From Paracoccaceae bacterium (GTDB taxonomy: Bacteria > Pseudomonadota > Alphaproteobacteria > Rhodobacterales > Rhodobacteraceae): a DNA stretch of 35,984 nucleotides. The position numbers and the translations under genes are program-made. The notes beneath the pieces were generated by a model that made no database searches, had not been told where the DNA came from, and was given only the letters and a program-made list of their open reading frames with translations. The stretch is taken from the NCBI GenBank assembly GCA_024742455.1, contig JANSYL010000016.1:1-35984 (forward strand), written 5' to 3'. Shown here piece after piece: positions 28,942-35,984 of this stretch (within the stretch, counting starts at the first letter, position 1; each line of letters starts with the position of its first letter).

Positions 28942-29808
28942 ATGCCCGCCCCCAGCATCAGTTTCGAGTTTTTTCCCCCGAAATCCCTCGAGGCATCTTT
29001 CAGGCTCTGGGAAACGCTCGGCGTTCTGGCCCCGCTCGGCCCCGATTTCGTGTCGGTCACCTATGGCGCGGGCGGCACCACCCGCGACCTGACCCATGAC
29101 GCGGTGAAGACCATTCACAAGAATTACGGTGTGCCGGTGGCCGCCCATCTGACCTGCGTCGACGCCACCCGCGCGGAAACGCTGGAGATCGCGGAAAGCT
29201 ATGCCGCCGCCGGTGTGACGCAGATCGTGGCGCTGCGCGGCGATCCGCCCGCAGGCGCGGACGCATTCCGCCCCCACCCCGACGGGTTCGACAGTTCGGT
29301 GGACCTGGTCGCGGCGCTGTCTGCGACCGGCAAATTCGACATCCGCGTCGGCGCCTATCCCGACCCTCATCCCGAAGCCGCGTCGATGCAGGACTGCGTC
29401 GAGTACCTCAAGCGCAAGGTCGATGCCGGCGCGACCTCGGCCATCACCCAGTTCTTCTTCGAGGCGGACACCTATTTCCGCTTCCGCGACGCCTGCGCGG
29501 CGGCGGGCATCGATGTGCCGCTGATCCCCGGCATCCTGCCGATCAACAACTGGACCCGGGTGCGCAGCTTCGCCGAACGCTGCGGGGCGGCCGTGCCCGC
29601 CTGGCTGGATGAGGCATTCGCCCGCGCCGACCGCGACGGGCGCGCCGATCTGCTGGCCACCGCGCTCTGCACCGAACTTTGCACCGACCTGCTGGACGGC
29701 GGCGCGCCCGCGCTGCATTTCTACACGCTGAACACCCCGGCGCTGACCCGCGATATCTGCGCCGCCCTCGGCGTGACGGCCAAGGCAGACCTGGCCCGGG
29801 TCGCCTGA
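28942..29808 (+). CDS. metF: 5,10-methylenetetrahydrofolate reductase
   Basis: A 288-residue FAD-dependent TIM-barrel enzyme that reduces methylene-THF to methyl-THF for methionine synthesis. It begins with SISFEFFPPKS, where Glu9 is the conserved catalytic Glu; VSVTYGAGGTTRDLTHD, HLTCVDATRAETLEIAESYAAAGVTQIVALRGDPP, ITQFFFEADTYFRFRDAC and IPGILPINNWTRVRSFAERCG are all standard. The start ATG 28942 has AAGGA at 28926-28930. The divergent MetR gene and the operator at 28860 suggest activation when homocysteine is available. The next gene (thioesterase) starts 91 bases later with its own ribosome-binding site. Confidence 0.97.
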   Translation: MPAPSISFEFFPPKSLEASFRLWETLGVLAPLGPDFVSVTYGAGGTTRDLTHDAVKTIHKNYGVPVAAHLTCVDATRAETLEIAESYAAAGVTQIVALRGDPPAGADAFRPHPDGFDSSVDLVAALSATGKFDIRVGAYPDPHPEAASMQDCVEYLKRKVDAGATSAITQFFFEADTYFRFRDACAAAGIDVPLIPGILPINNWTRVRSFAERCGAAVPAWLDEAFARADRDGRADLLATALCTELCTDLLDGGAPALHFYTLNTPALTRDICAALGVTAKADLARVA

Positions 29809-29899
29809 CGCCGCCTGATGCCGCCTGACCCCCGATCCGGGGGTTGCGGCCCCCGGCCATCCATGGCGCACTCCTCCCACCTGCGTGAGGGATCTTGCC

Positions 29900-30400
29900 A
29901 TGCCCACCCCCCGTTATGCCGAAACCGCCCGGGACCTTCTGGGCCCCGACGACATCCTGTCGATGTCGGGGCTCGACTTCATGACCGGCATCCTCGAGGG
30001 TCGCCTGCCCGCCCCGCCGATCTCGAAAACGCTGAACTACCGCGTGACCGAGGTGGCGCTCGGCCGGGTCGTGTTCCGCGGCACCCCCGAATTCCCCCAC
30101 ATGAACCCGATCGGCAGCGTTCATGGCGGCTGGTACGGCACCCTGCTCGACAGCTGCATGGCCTGCGCCGTGATGACCCATTTGCCGAAAGGCGCGATCT
30201 ACACGACGCTGGAATACAAGATCAACATCACCCGCGCGATCCCTGTGGGCACGGAGATCGTGGCCGAAGGCGTCACCTCGCATGCCGGCCGGTCCACCGG
30301 CGTGGCCGAGGGCACGATCCGGGGCGCAGACGACGGCAAGCTTTACGCCACAGGTTCAACCACCTGCCTGATCATGACGCCGGGGACGGACCGGCGCTGA
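29900..30400 (+). CDS. PaaI-family hotdog thioesterase
   Basis: A 166-residue hotdog-fold protein. After a helical N-terminus the core reads NPIGSVHGGWYGTLLDSCMACAVMTHLPKG (residues about 74-103), with the HGG-x-Y-x3-L-D-x-C/A pattern of PaaI/YbgC-like acyl-CoA thioesterases. Strands TTLEYKINITRAIPVGTEIVAEGVTSHAGRSTGVAEGTIRG and LYATGSTTCLIM follow. It should hydrolyse an acyl- or aryl-CoA; the substrate is unknown. I start at ATG 29900 because GAGGGAT lies 7 bases upstream; a GTG at 29885 in the same frame is possible. It is unrelated by function to its neighbours metF and argD. Confidence 0.88.
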   Translation: MPTPRYAETARDLLGPDDILSMSGLDFMTGILEGRLPAPPISKTLNYRVTEVALGRVVFRGTPEFPHMNPIGSVHGGWYGTLLDSCMACAVMTHLPKGAIYTTLEYKINITRAIPVGTEIVAEGVTSHAGRSTGVAEGTIRGADDGKLYATGSTTCLIMTPGTDRR

Positions 30401-30461
30401 TTTGACTTGCCCGCGCCCCTCGGGCAGGACAACGCTTTGGCCACCCCACAGGAGATGCGCG

Positions 30462-31652
30462 ATGATTTCGCCGGTTCTGCCCAGTTATGCCCGTGCAAAG
30501 CTGTCCTTCGTCCATGGCGAAGGCGCCTGGCTGACCGAGGCCGATGGCCGACGCTTTCTCGATTTCGCCTCCGGCATCGCGGTCATGGCGCTGGGCCATG
30601 GCCACCCGGCGCTGGTCGCCGCGCTCAAGGACCAGGCCGACAGGCTCTGGCACACCTCGAACCTCTACCAGGTCCCGGGTCAGGAGGCGCTGGCGCAGAT
30701 GCTGGTCGACGCCACCTTCGCCGACACCGTCTTCTTCTGCAATTCCGGCACCGAAGCCGCCGAGCTGGCGATCAAGATGGCCCGCAAATACCGCGCCGTC
30801 ACAGGCCAGCCGGACCGGACCACCATCCTGACCTTCGACGGCGCCTTTCACGGCCGGTCGATGGCCGCGATCTCGGCCTCGGGGGCGGAAAAGCTGGTAT
30901 CGGGCTTCGGCCCGCTTCTGCCCGGCTTCCGCCACCTGCCCTTCGGCGATCACGACGCGCTGCGCGCGGCCGCCGCCGAACCGGATGTCGGCGCGATCAT
31001 GGTCGAACCCGTGCAGGGCGAAAGCGGCATCAAGCCCCTGCCCGATCAATGCCTGAAGGGTCTGCGCGACCTGTGCGACAAACACGGGCTTTTGCTGATC
31101 CTCGATGAAATCCAATGCGGCATGGGCCGGACCGGCAGGCTGTTCGCCCATGAATGGGCGGGCATCGCGCCCGACATCATGCTGGTGGCCAAGGGCATCG
31201 GCGGCGGCTACCCGCTCGGTGCGCTTCTGGCGACCGAGGATGCCGCCCAGGGCATGACGGCAGGCACCCATGGCTCCACCTATGGCGGCAACCCCCTGGG
31301 CTGCGCCGTGGGCCAGGCCGTCCTGCGCGAGATCACGGCGCCCGGCTTCCTCGACGATGTGCAGCGCAAATCCGGCTTCCTGCGCCAGAAACTCGAAGGG
31401 CTTGTCGCCGCCCACCCGGATGTTTTCGAATGCGTGCGCGGATCGGGCCTGATGCTCGGCCTGAAATGCAGGGTGACGAACACCGATATGGTCAATGCGG
31501 GTTACGACGCCCAGCTCCTCACCGTGCCCGCAGGCGACAACGTGGTCCGCATCCTGCCCGCGCTCACCATCACCGAGGACGAAATCACCGAGGGCGTCAC
31601 CCGTCTCGACCGCGCCGCCACATCGCTCAGCCGACAGATGGCCACCGCCTGA
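30462..31652 (+). CDS. argD: Acetylornithine aminotransferase
   Basis: A 396-residue class III PLP aminotransferase that converts N-acetylglutamate semialdehyde and glutamate to N-acetylornithine in arginine synthesis; it may also act on succinyldiaminopimelate. Motifs: [80 protein letters not shown] and [19 protein letters not shown] with the Schiff-base Lys. The start ATG 30462 is preceded by AGGAG at 30450-30454. It is followed by a repeat element with a 10-bp stem and then argF, so the two probably form one unit. Confidence 0.95.
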   Translation: MISPVLPSYARAKLSFVHGEGAWLTEADGRRFLDFASGIAVMALGHGHPALVAALKDQADRLWHTSNLYQVPGQEALAQMLVDATFADTVFFCNSGTEAAELAIKMARKYRAVTGQPDRTTILTFDGAFHGRSMAAISASGAEKLVSGFGPLLPGFRHLPFGDHDALRAAAAEPDVGAIMVEPVQGESGIKPLPDQCLKGLRDLCDKHGLLLILDEIQCGMGRTGRLFAHEWAGIAPDIMLVAKGIGGGYPLGALLATEDAAQGMTAGTHGSTYGGNPLGCAVGQAVLREITAPGFLDDVQRKSGFLRQKLEGLVAAHPDVFECVRGSGLMLGLKCRVTNTDMVNAGYDAQLLTVPAGDNVVRILPALTITEDEITEGVTRLDRAATSLSRQMATA

Positions 31653-31660
31653 CCCCGCCC

Positions 31661-31718
31661 CTTCTTCTTGCCCGAAATACCTCTCGGGGGAGCGCGAGGG
31701 GGCAGACCGCCCCCTCGC
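31661..31718 (+). repeat. REP-like intergenic element with 10-bp stem between argD and argF
   Basis: CTTCTTCTTGCCCGAAATAC (31661-31680) is related to the copy at 22620-22601 on the other strand. It is followed by CTCTCGGGGG and a perfect stem GCGAGGGGGC (31694-31703) / GCCCCCTCGC (31709-31718) with loop AGACC. There is no T-run, so it is not a plain terminator. It could shield argD mRNA from decay or set the argD-argF expression ratio. Confidence 0.6.
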
Positions 31719-31746
31719 TCGCCGAGCCAGCCAAAGGCACCGCCCG

Positions 31747-32673
31747 ATGCCCCATTTTCTCGACATCAACAAAACCGACCCCGCCGACCTGCGCGCCATG
31801 CTGACCCGCGCCGCCGCGATGAAATCCGCGCGCGCAGGCCAGCCCAGGGGCACGCCCGACGCCGATCAGCCGCTGAAAAACCACATGGTCGCGCTGATCT
31901 TCGAAAAACCCTCGACCCGCACCCGGGTCAGCTTCGATGTGGGCGTGCGCCAGATGGGCGGCCAGACCATGGTGCTGTCGGGCAATGAAATGCAGCTCGG
32001 CCATGGCGAAACCATCGCCGACACCGCCCGCGTGCTCAGCCGCTATGTCGATCTCATCATGATCCGCACCTTCGAGGAAGACGTGCTTCTGGAACTGGCC
32101 GAACATGCCAGCGTGCCGGTCATCAACGGGCTGACGAACCGCAGCCATCCCTGCCAGATCATGGCCGATATCCTGACCTACGAGGAACATCGCGGCCCGA
32201 TCGCGGGCAAAAAGGTGACCTGGTGCGGCGACGGCAATAATGTCTTCGCCAGTTTCGCCCATGCCGCCGGTCAGTTCGGCTTCGACCTGACCTTCGCCGG
32301 TCCGCCCACGCTCGACCCCGAACAGGTCTTCCTGGACGAGGCCCGCGCCAGGGGCGCGACCGTCACCATCGAACGCGACCCGGTGCGCGCGGTGACGGGC
32401 GCCGACCTCGTCGTCACCGACACCTGGGTCTCGATGCATGACAGCCAGTCGGCCAAGGAACGCCGCCACAACCAGCTGCGCCCCTACCAGGTGAATGACG
32501 ACCTGATGGCGCATGCCAGGCCCGACGCGCTCTTCATGCATTGCCTGCCCGCCCACCGCGAGGAGGAAGTGACCAGTGCGGTGATGGACGGCCCCCATTC
32601 CGTCGTCTTCGACGAGGCGGAAAACCGGCTGCACGCCCAAAAGGCGATCCTGCGCTATTGCCTCGGGCTGTAG
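31747..32673 (+). CDS. argF: Ornithine carbamoyltransferase
   Basis: A 308-residue enzyme that joins carbamoyl phosphate to ornithine to give citrulline, the step before argininosuccinate synthesis. Carbamoyl phosphate binding [15 protein letters not shown] (S-T-R-T-R), [14 protein letters not shown] (H-P-C-Q), and the ornithine loop [12 protein letters not shown] are all present, as is [16 protein letters not shown]. The length is normal for the anabolic trimeric form. Start ATG 31747 gives [19 protein letters not shown], the family beginning; the open frame extends upstream through the argD end in another frame. No strong Shine-Dalgarno is seen. Two overlapping palindromes follow the stop. 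Confidence 0.97.
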   Translation: MPHFLDINKTDPADLRAMLTRAAAMKSARAGQPRGTPDADQPLKNHMVALIFEKPSTRTRVSFDVGVRQMGGQTMVLSGNEMQLGHGETIADTARVLSRYVDLIMIRTFEEDVLLELAEHASVPVINGLTNRSHPCQIMADILTYEEHRGPIAGKKVTWCGDGNNVFASFAHAAGQFGFDLTFAGPPTLDPEQVFLDEARARGATVTIERDPVRAVTGADLVVTDTWVSMHDSQSAKERRHNQLRPYQVNDDLMAHARPDALFMHCLPAHREEEVTSAVMDGPHSVVFDEAENRLHAQKAILRYCLGL

Positions 32674-32700
32674 GGCGGGATTAATCCCGCCTGCAGGCGG
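32674..32700. repeat. Two overlapping perfect palindromes after argF
   Basis: GGCGGGATTAATCCCGCC (18 bp, 32674-32691) starts immediately after the argF TAG; CCGCCTGCAGGCGG (14 bp, 32687-32700) overlaps its last five bases. As RNA the two stems are mutually exclusive. No T-run follows. They could act as a 3' stabiliser, a Rho-related end or a repeat of the REP type. Confidence 0.55.
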
Positions 32701-32757
32701 TGCCAGTGGCCCCGCCCCCCGGTGCCCCCCGGTGCCCCCTCGTCCCGGATCGCCCCA

Positions 32758-33654
32758 GTGCCCGCCCCTTTGCCCGATCTGACGCGCCACGCCCCCGGCG
32801 CGGCGGTGGGCTTCATGATCGCCTCGGCAGGTTTCATCGCGGGCACGACGCTGATGGCCAAGGCGGTGGGCACCGACGCGCTGGGCGATCCGCTGCACCC
32901 GCTTCAGGTCAGCCATGGCCGGTTCCTCTTCGCCTGGATGACCATCGCCACCACGCTCGCCGTGCTGCGCCCGCGCCTGACCCGGCCCGATTTCCGCACC
33001 CACCTCGCGCGCACGCTTTGCGGCTGGACCGGGGCCACGCTGATGTTCGCGGCCGCCGCGATGATCCCGCTCGCCGATGCGACCGCGATCACCTTTCTCA
33101 ACCCGATGTTCTGCATGCTGCTGGCGATCCCGCTTCTGGGGGAACGGGTGGGGCCCTGGCGCTGGCTGGCCGCCGCCATCGCCTTCACCGGCGCGATGGT
33201 GCTGGTGCGCCCGGGCAGCGAGGCGATGCAGATCGGCGCGCTGGTGGCGCTTGGCGCGGCGCTGGCAATGGGGCTTGAACTGATCTTCATCAAACGCCTG
33301 TCGGGCCGGGAACGCCCGCTGCAGATCCTGTTCGTGAACAATTCCATAGGGCTCTGCATCGCGACGCTTGCGGTGCTCTGGGTCTGGCAGCCGCCCACGC
33401 CCGCGCAATGGGCCGCGCTGGCCACGCTCGGCGTGCTGATGGCCGCGGCCCAGGCCTGTTTCGTCAACGCCATGGCCCGCGCCGACGCTAGCTTCGTCAC
33501 CCCGTTTTCCTACCTGACGCTGGTCTTCGCCGCGCTTTACGATTTCGCGCTTTTCGGGGTCGTGCCCCTGCCGCTCAGCCTGCTGGGCGCGGGCGTGATC
33601 CTGACCGGGGCCGCGCTTCTGATGTGGCGCGAGGGCGTGCGCCGCCGCGCCTAG
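32758..33654 (+). CDS. DMT-superfamily (EamA) transporter
   Basis: An inner-membrane protein of about 298 residues with ten predicted helices arranged as two EamA repeats; the first repeat ends near LLGERVGPWRWLAAAIAFTGAMVLVRPG and the second near PLSLLGAGVILTGAALLMWREG. Such proteins export small metabolites such as amino acids or purines; the substrate is unknown. I prefer GTG 32758; another GTG at 32722 adds 12 residues and lies in a short C-rich direct repeat (ccggtgcccc twice), which looks non-coding. No good ribosome-binding site is visible for either. The stop overlaps that of the convergent ABC permease (CTAG, 33651-33654). Confidence 0.85.
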   Translation: MPAPLPDLTRHAPGAAVGFMIASAGFIAGTTLMAKAVGTDALGDPLHPLQVSHGRFLFAWMTIATTLAVLRPRLTRPDFRTHLARTLCGWTGATLMFAAAAMIPLADATAITFLNPMFCMLLAIPLLGERVGPWRWLAAAIAFTGAMVLVRPGSEAMQIGALVALGAALAMGLELIFIKRLSGRERPLQILFVNNSIGLCIATLAVLWVWQPPTPAQWAALATLGVLMAAAQACFVNAMARADASFVTPFSYLTLVFAALYDFALFGVVPLPLSLLGAGVILTGAALLMWREGVRRRA

Positions 33655-34469
33655 CTCTTCAACCGGTACCCCGTCCGGAACCACCACCAGGCCAGCGCCA
33701 GCACCGCTAGCGTCGCCCCGCCCGCCACGGCCAGCCCCAGCACCGGCGCGCTGTCGGACACGCCCAGGCTTCCGTAGCGCACCCCGTCGATCAGGTAGAA
33801 CATCGGGTTCCAGTGGCTCAGCGTGTTCATCCAATCGGGCAGCGCCTGCACCGAATAGAACGTCCCCGACAGGAAACTCAGCGGCACGATGATGAAATTC
33901 GTGATCGCGGCGATCTGGTCGAATTTCTGCGCGATGATCGCCGCCAGCAGCCCCAGCGCCCCCATGAAGGCCGACCCCAGCACCACGAAGACCAGCGCCC
34001 AGACCGGATGCGCCAGCCCGATCCCGAGGATCGGGAAGATCACCACCGACACCGACAGCGCCACCAGCACGCCCCGCACGATCCCGCCCGTGATATAGCC
34101 CGTCACCAGTTCCCCCGCCGACAGGGGCGGCATCAGCGTGTCCACGATATTGCCCTGCACCTTGGCGATCATCAGCGACGATGACGTGTTGGCAAAGGCA
34201 TTCTGGATCACCGTCATCATCAGGATGCCCGGCGCGATGAAATGCAGGAAACTGACCCCCATCACCTCGCCCCGCTGCGGCCCGATCGCCAGCGCGAAGA
34301 TCACCATGAACAAACCGGCCGTGATCAGCGGCGCCAGCACCGTCTGCGTCCACACCGTCAGGAACCGCGCCGTTTCGCGCGCAATCAGCGTCCGCAGGCC
34401 CAGCCAGTTGACCGCCCCGAACCGCCGCACGCCCATGCCGCGCGGGATATCCTCCGCCGCTTTCGCCAT
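33651..34469 (-). CDS. ABC-2 type transporter permease
   Basis: A 272-residue inner-membrane protein with six predicted helices and the ABC-2 permease pattern seen in YadH/DrrB/NodJ-like proteins: IARETARFLTVWTQTVLAPLITAGLFMVIFALAIG at residues about 29-63, FLHFIAPGILMMTVIQNAFANTSSSLMIAKVQGNIVDTLMPPLSAGELVTGYI, and FIIVPLSFLSGTFYSVQALPDWM followed by HWNPMFYLIDGVRYGSLG. It should move a lipid-linked polymer or drug with an ABC ATPase, but no ATPase gene is adjacent: the upstream side is divergent gcrA and the downstream side is convergent. The ATPase must be encoded elsewhere. The start at ATG 34469 fits the family. Confidence 0.9.
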   Translation of the reverse strand: MAKAAEDIPRGMGVRRFGAVNWLGLRTLIARETARFLTVWTQTVLAPLITAGLFMVIFALAIGPQRGEVMGVSFLHFIAPGILMMTVIQNAFANTSSSLMIAKVQGNIVDTLMPPLSAGELVTGYITGGIVRGVLVALSVSVVIFPILGIGLAHPVWALVFVVLGSAFMGALGLLAAIIAQKFDQIAAITNFIIVPLSFLSGTFYSVQALPDWMNTLSHWNPMFYLIDGVRYGSLGVSDSAPVLGLAVAGGATLAVLALAWWWFRTGYRLKS

Positions 34470-34486
34470 CTCCGGCCCCCTTCACC

Positions 34487-34514
34487 TTGCACCCGCCATT
34501 TGGGCGCTTAGTAT
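34487..34514 (+). promoter_or_regulatory. Candidate gcrA promoter
   Basis: TTGCAC (34487-34492) and TAGTAT (34509-34514) with a 16-base spacer, giving a start near 34521 and a leader of about 60 bases. No GANTC methylation site was seen in this control region. Confidence 0.4.
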
Positions 34515-34580
34515 AGGGCGGTCAATGGCCCCGCCGCGCGCAACCGGGGACCGATCAGGCAAACACTGCGGGAGATGGGC

Positions 34581-35141
34581 ATGTCCTGGACCGATGAACG
34601 GGTCGAGCTGCTGAAAAAGATGTGGGGCGAAGGCCAGTCGGCCAGCCAGATCGCCAAGGAACTGGGCGGCGTCACCCGCAACGCCGTGATCGGCAAGGTG
34701 CACCGGCTGGGCCTGTCGAACCGCGCCGGCAGCGGTGCCAAACCCGCCCCCGCGAAAGAGGCCGAGGTCAAGGCCGAGGCGGCCGCCCCCGAACCCAAGA
34801 CCCCCGAGGCCGCGCCCGAAACCGTGCCCGCGCCGCGCCCCTCGAACGTCACCCATCTGCGCAAACCGATCGTGCCCGCGGGCCAGCCCCTGCCGCCGCA
34901 GCCCTCGGCCAATGAAATCAGCCCCGAGGCGCTGGCCAAGGTCAGCGAGGTGGAAAAACACGCCAAGAAGATCACCCTGATGGAGCTGACCGAACGCACC
35001 TGCAAATGGCCCATCGGCGACCCGGCCACCGATGATTTCTACTTCTGCGGCCTGCCGGTCCAGCAGGGCAAACCCTATTGCGAGGCGCATGTCGGCGTGG
35101 CCTTCCAGCCGATGAGCAGCAGGCGCGACAGGCGGCGCTGA
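34581..35141 (+). CDS. gcrA: GcrA cell-cycle regulator
   Basis: A 186-residue GcrA protein. GcrA binds the sigma-70 holoenzyme and activates promoters carrying CcrM-methylated GANTC sites during S phase. The N-terminal DNA-binding helix-turn-helix is MSWTDERVELLKKMWGEGQSASQIAKELGGVTRNAVIGKVHRLGLSNR (residues 1-48). A Pro/Ala/Glu-rich linker follows, then the conserved C-terminal sigma-interacting region, LTERTCKWPIGDPATDDFYFCGLPVQQGKPYCEAH. I start at ATG 34581, because GGGAG sits 6-7 bases upstream; ATG 34575 would overlap it. It is divergent from the ABC permease and marks the host as an alphaproteobacterium. Confidence 0.95.
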   Translation: MSWTDERVELLKKMWGEGQSASQIAKELGGVTRNAVIGKVHRLGLSNRAGSGAKPAPAKEAEVKAEAAAPEPKTPEAAPETVPAPRPSNVTHLRKPIVPAGQPLPPQPSANEISPEALAKVSEVEKHAKKITLMELTERTCKWPIGDPATDDFYFCGLPVQQGKPYCEAHVGVAFQPMSSRRDRRR

Positions 35142-35530
35142 TCGCGGGGCCGCAGCGGCCCTGGCAGCCCGGACGTCTCATGACACGATACCTGATCGGG
35201 TACGGTCAGGGTTGCGGGACCTTTCAGACCTTCACCGACACGGCATCAACCGCCGTAACCGGCCCTAAGTTGCCGTTGACTTGCGGATTGGGATTCTCCA
35301 GCGCATCCCGCAGTAGCGGCCGTTCACTATCCGTGTCAGAGTAGCGATCGAGCGGACGTCAAGTTTCCAGCCGTTGAGAATGCGCTCCCTGCCGAACGAG
35401 GAACCTAAAGGTAAAAGATGGAGTTGCTTCCATCTCTTGGCAGTTCCCGTTCCGACAAGGCACTGTCATGGCTTGGTTTTTGACCGTCGCTCTGTAGAAT
35501 TGTGGTTATGGACATTCGCGGTGAAGTCAT
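35142..35530. other. 389-base stretch without a convincing gene
   Basis: The start holds a short stem GGGCC/GGCCC (35147-35161) after the gcrA stop. A 54-codon frame at 35180-35344 has no ribosome-binding site or recognisable product and is not called. A perfect 7-bp stem AGATGGA/TCCATCT with a 6-base loop lies at 35416-35435, without a T-run. From about 35340 the base composition is less GC-rich than in the rest of the window, as in the ATPase fragment that follows. No tRNA or attachment site was identified. Confidence 0.5.
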
Positions 35531-35872
35531 TTGTTTAGGTCGATTGAGATTAAAGACTGGCGCCAGTTCGCCTCGGTTAAGGTCGATTTCCACGACCGTT
35601 TGACGATCCTGACCGGGGCCAACGGTGCAGGCAAGACCACCATCCTCAACCTGTTGAACCGACACTTTGGCTGGAACCTTGCACTGATTGGGACTCCGCA
35701 ACTTAGTAAGCGCGGTGTGCTTCGTTACGTTTCTGATCTTTGGAGGTATCGCTTTTTCGGCGAGTCAGAAGCACCGGCACCACAGAACGCGTTTGGCACA
35801 ATCGAGTATGCAGATGGAGCCAAAGCCGGGCTGACGCTGCCCCAGGGAGTGTCTGATCCTCTGTGTATCTGA
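35531..35872 (+). pseudogene. N-terminal fragment of an AAA/SMC-like ATPase (truncated)
   Basis: A 113-residue frame (TTG start at 35531; an in-frame TGA lies just upstream at 35522) has the N-terminus of a RecF/OLD/SMC-like ATP-binding protein: SIEIKDWRQFASVKVDFHDRLTILTGANGAGKTTILNLLNRHFGW, with Walker A GANGAGKTT at residues about 29-37. The known proteins of this kind are several hundred residues long and need a C-terminal signature, Walker B and D-loop, none of which is present. The frame ends after LPQGVSDPLCI at TGA 35870-35872, next to an 8-bp inverted repeat, with unrelated sequence beyond. It is probably a gene cut by a rearrangement or insertion. Such ATPases occur in phage-defence loci, but no partner gene is visible. 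Confidence 0.6.
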
Positions 35873-35897
35873 GCGGGCCCATGCGGTTTTCAGATAC
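35865..35897. repeat. Inverted repeat GTATCTGA / TCAGATAC at the break point
   Basis: A perfect 8-bp inverted repeat (35865-35872 and 35890-35897) with a 17-base loop lies exactly where the ATPase frame ends, between it and the tail of a minus-strand frame. It may be a hairpin terminator or the end of a mobile element; neither can be shown within the window. Confidence 0.4.
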
Positions 35898-35899
35898 GT

Positions 35900-35984
35900 T
35901 CAGGCGTCGAAGCGCCCGGCGAATATTATGGCCAGCTGATTGCGGGCGGCAACCCATTCCCGGACGGCGCGGCCGCCCTTTTCG
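35900..35984 (-). CDS. C-terminal end of a minus-strand protein (partial)
   Basis: An open frame enters from the right edge on the minus strand and stops at TGA (35902-35900), giving EKGGRAVREWVAARNQLAII and then FAGRFDA. The composition is protein-like. I do not recognise it; a transposase or other mobile-element protein would fit its place beside a broken gene, but this is a guess. Confidence 0.3.
   Translation of the reverse strand, partial: EKGGRAVREWVAARNQLAIIFAGRFDA

Noticed and set aside
31627-34485. Long minus-strand open frame (about 952 codons) opposite argF and the DMT gene
   Set aside because: It is antisense to argF and the DMT transporter and out of frame with the ABC permease; high GC content leaves such frames open by chance.
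35180-35344. 54-codon plus-strand frame after gcrA
   Set aside because: No ribosome-binding site, no family likeness, and a Ser/Thr-rich product that could arise by chance.

Overview
The window is about 36 kb of high-GC DNA carrying mostly housekeeping genes of an alphaproteobacterium, most probably of the order Rhodobacterales (Rhodobacter/Roseobacter/Paracoccus relatives). The evidence is an F1-only ATP synthase operon (atpH-A-G-D-C) with no F0 genes beside it, a GcrA cell-cycle regulator (an alphaproteobacterial family), a DUF2125 protein, an H-type lectin-domain protein, a DUF484-xerC pair, and a MetR regulator divergent from metF. No rRNA, tRNA or CRISPR array was seen.

Layout. 1-763: left edge with the end of an unidentified gene and an unrecognised 127-residue reading frame. 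764-6446 (minus): atp operon with a small coiled-coil gene between atpG and atpD, a terminator, then a lectin-domain gene. 6566-8249: methyltransferase divergent from gloB. 8425-11753 (plus): clpA and an M23-type secreted protein whose first codons contain a strong intrinsic terminator. 11750-14743 (minus): a non-flagellar MotA/ExbB-like and MotB/OmpA-like stator pair. 14778-16431: a ChaC-type gamma-glutamylcyclotransferase divergent from a DUF2125 protein. 16547-19571 (minus): a tightly overlapped hisC-tyrA-extensin-like operon. 19638-23290: priA divergent from fsa, then a HCCA isomerase-like gene. 23379-25041: DUF484 and xerC. 25048-26977 (minus): three tandem genes for small pilin-like proteins, two of them paralogues with large acidic ectodomains. 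27033-29808: suhB, then metR divergent from metF. 29900-32673 (plus): thioesterase, argD and argF, with palindromic intergenic elements. 32758-34469: a DMT transporter convergent with an orphan ABC-2 permease. 34581-35141: gcrA. 35142-35984: a less GC-rich edge with the N-terminal piece of an AAA/SMC-like ATPase whose frame ends abruptly, and the tail of a minus-strand gene.

How the genes work together. Most clusters serve core metabolism: F1-ATP synthase; aromatic amino-acid synthesis (HisC-like aminotransferase plus prephenate/arogenate dehydrogenase); arginine synthesis (ArgD, ArgF); methionine/folate (MetR controlling MetF); detoxification and glutathione turnover (GloB, gamma-glutamylcyclotransferase); replication and segregation (PriA, XerC); proteolysis (ClpA); and cell-cycle transcription (GcrA). 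The least explained part is the pilin-like trio at 25048-26977. Each protein starts with a short leader, a Gly, four residues, then Asp-Trp and a hydrophobic helix. This fits a variant type IVb (Flp/Tad) prepilin processing site, and the two larger proteins share a Cys pair that could close a pilin-type D-region loop. The stator pair with a roughly 350-residue coiled coil, the small gene inside the atp operon, and a repeated intergenic motif (22601 and 31661) are the other points worth attention. All calls are from reading the sequence; no database search was run.
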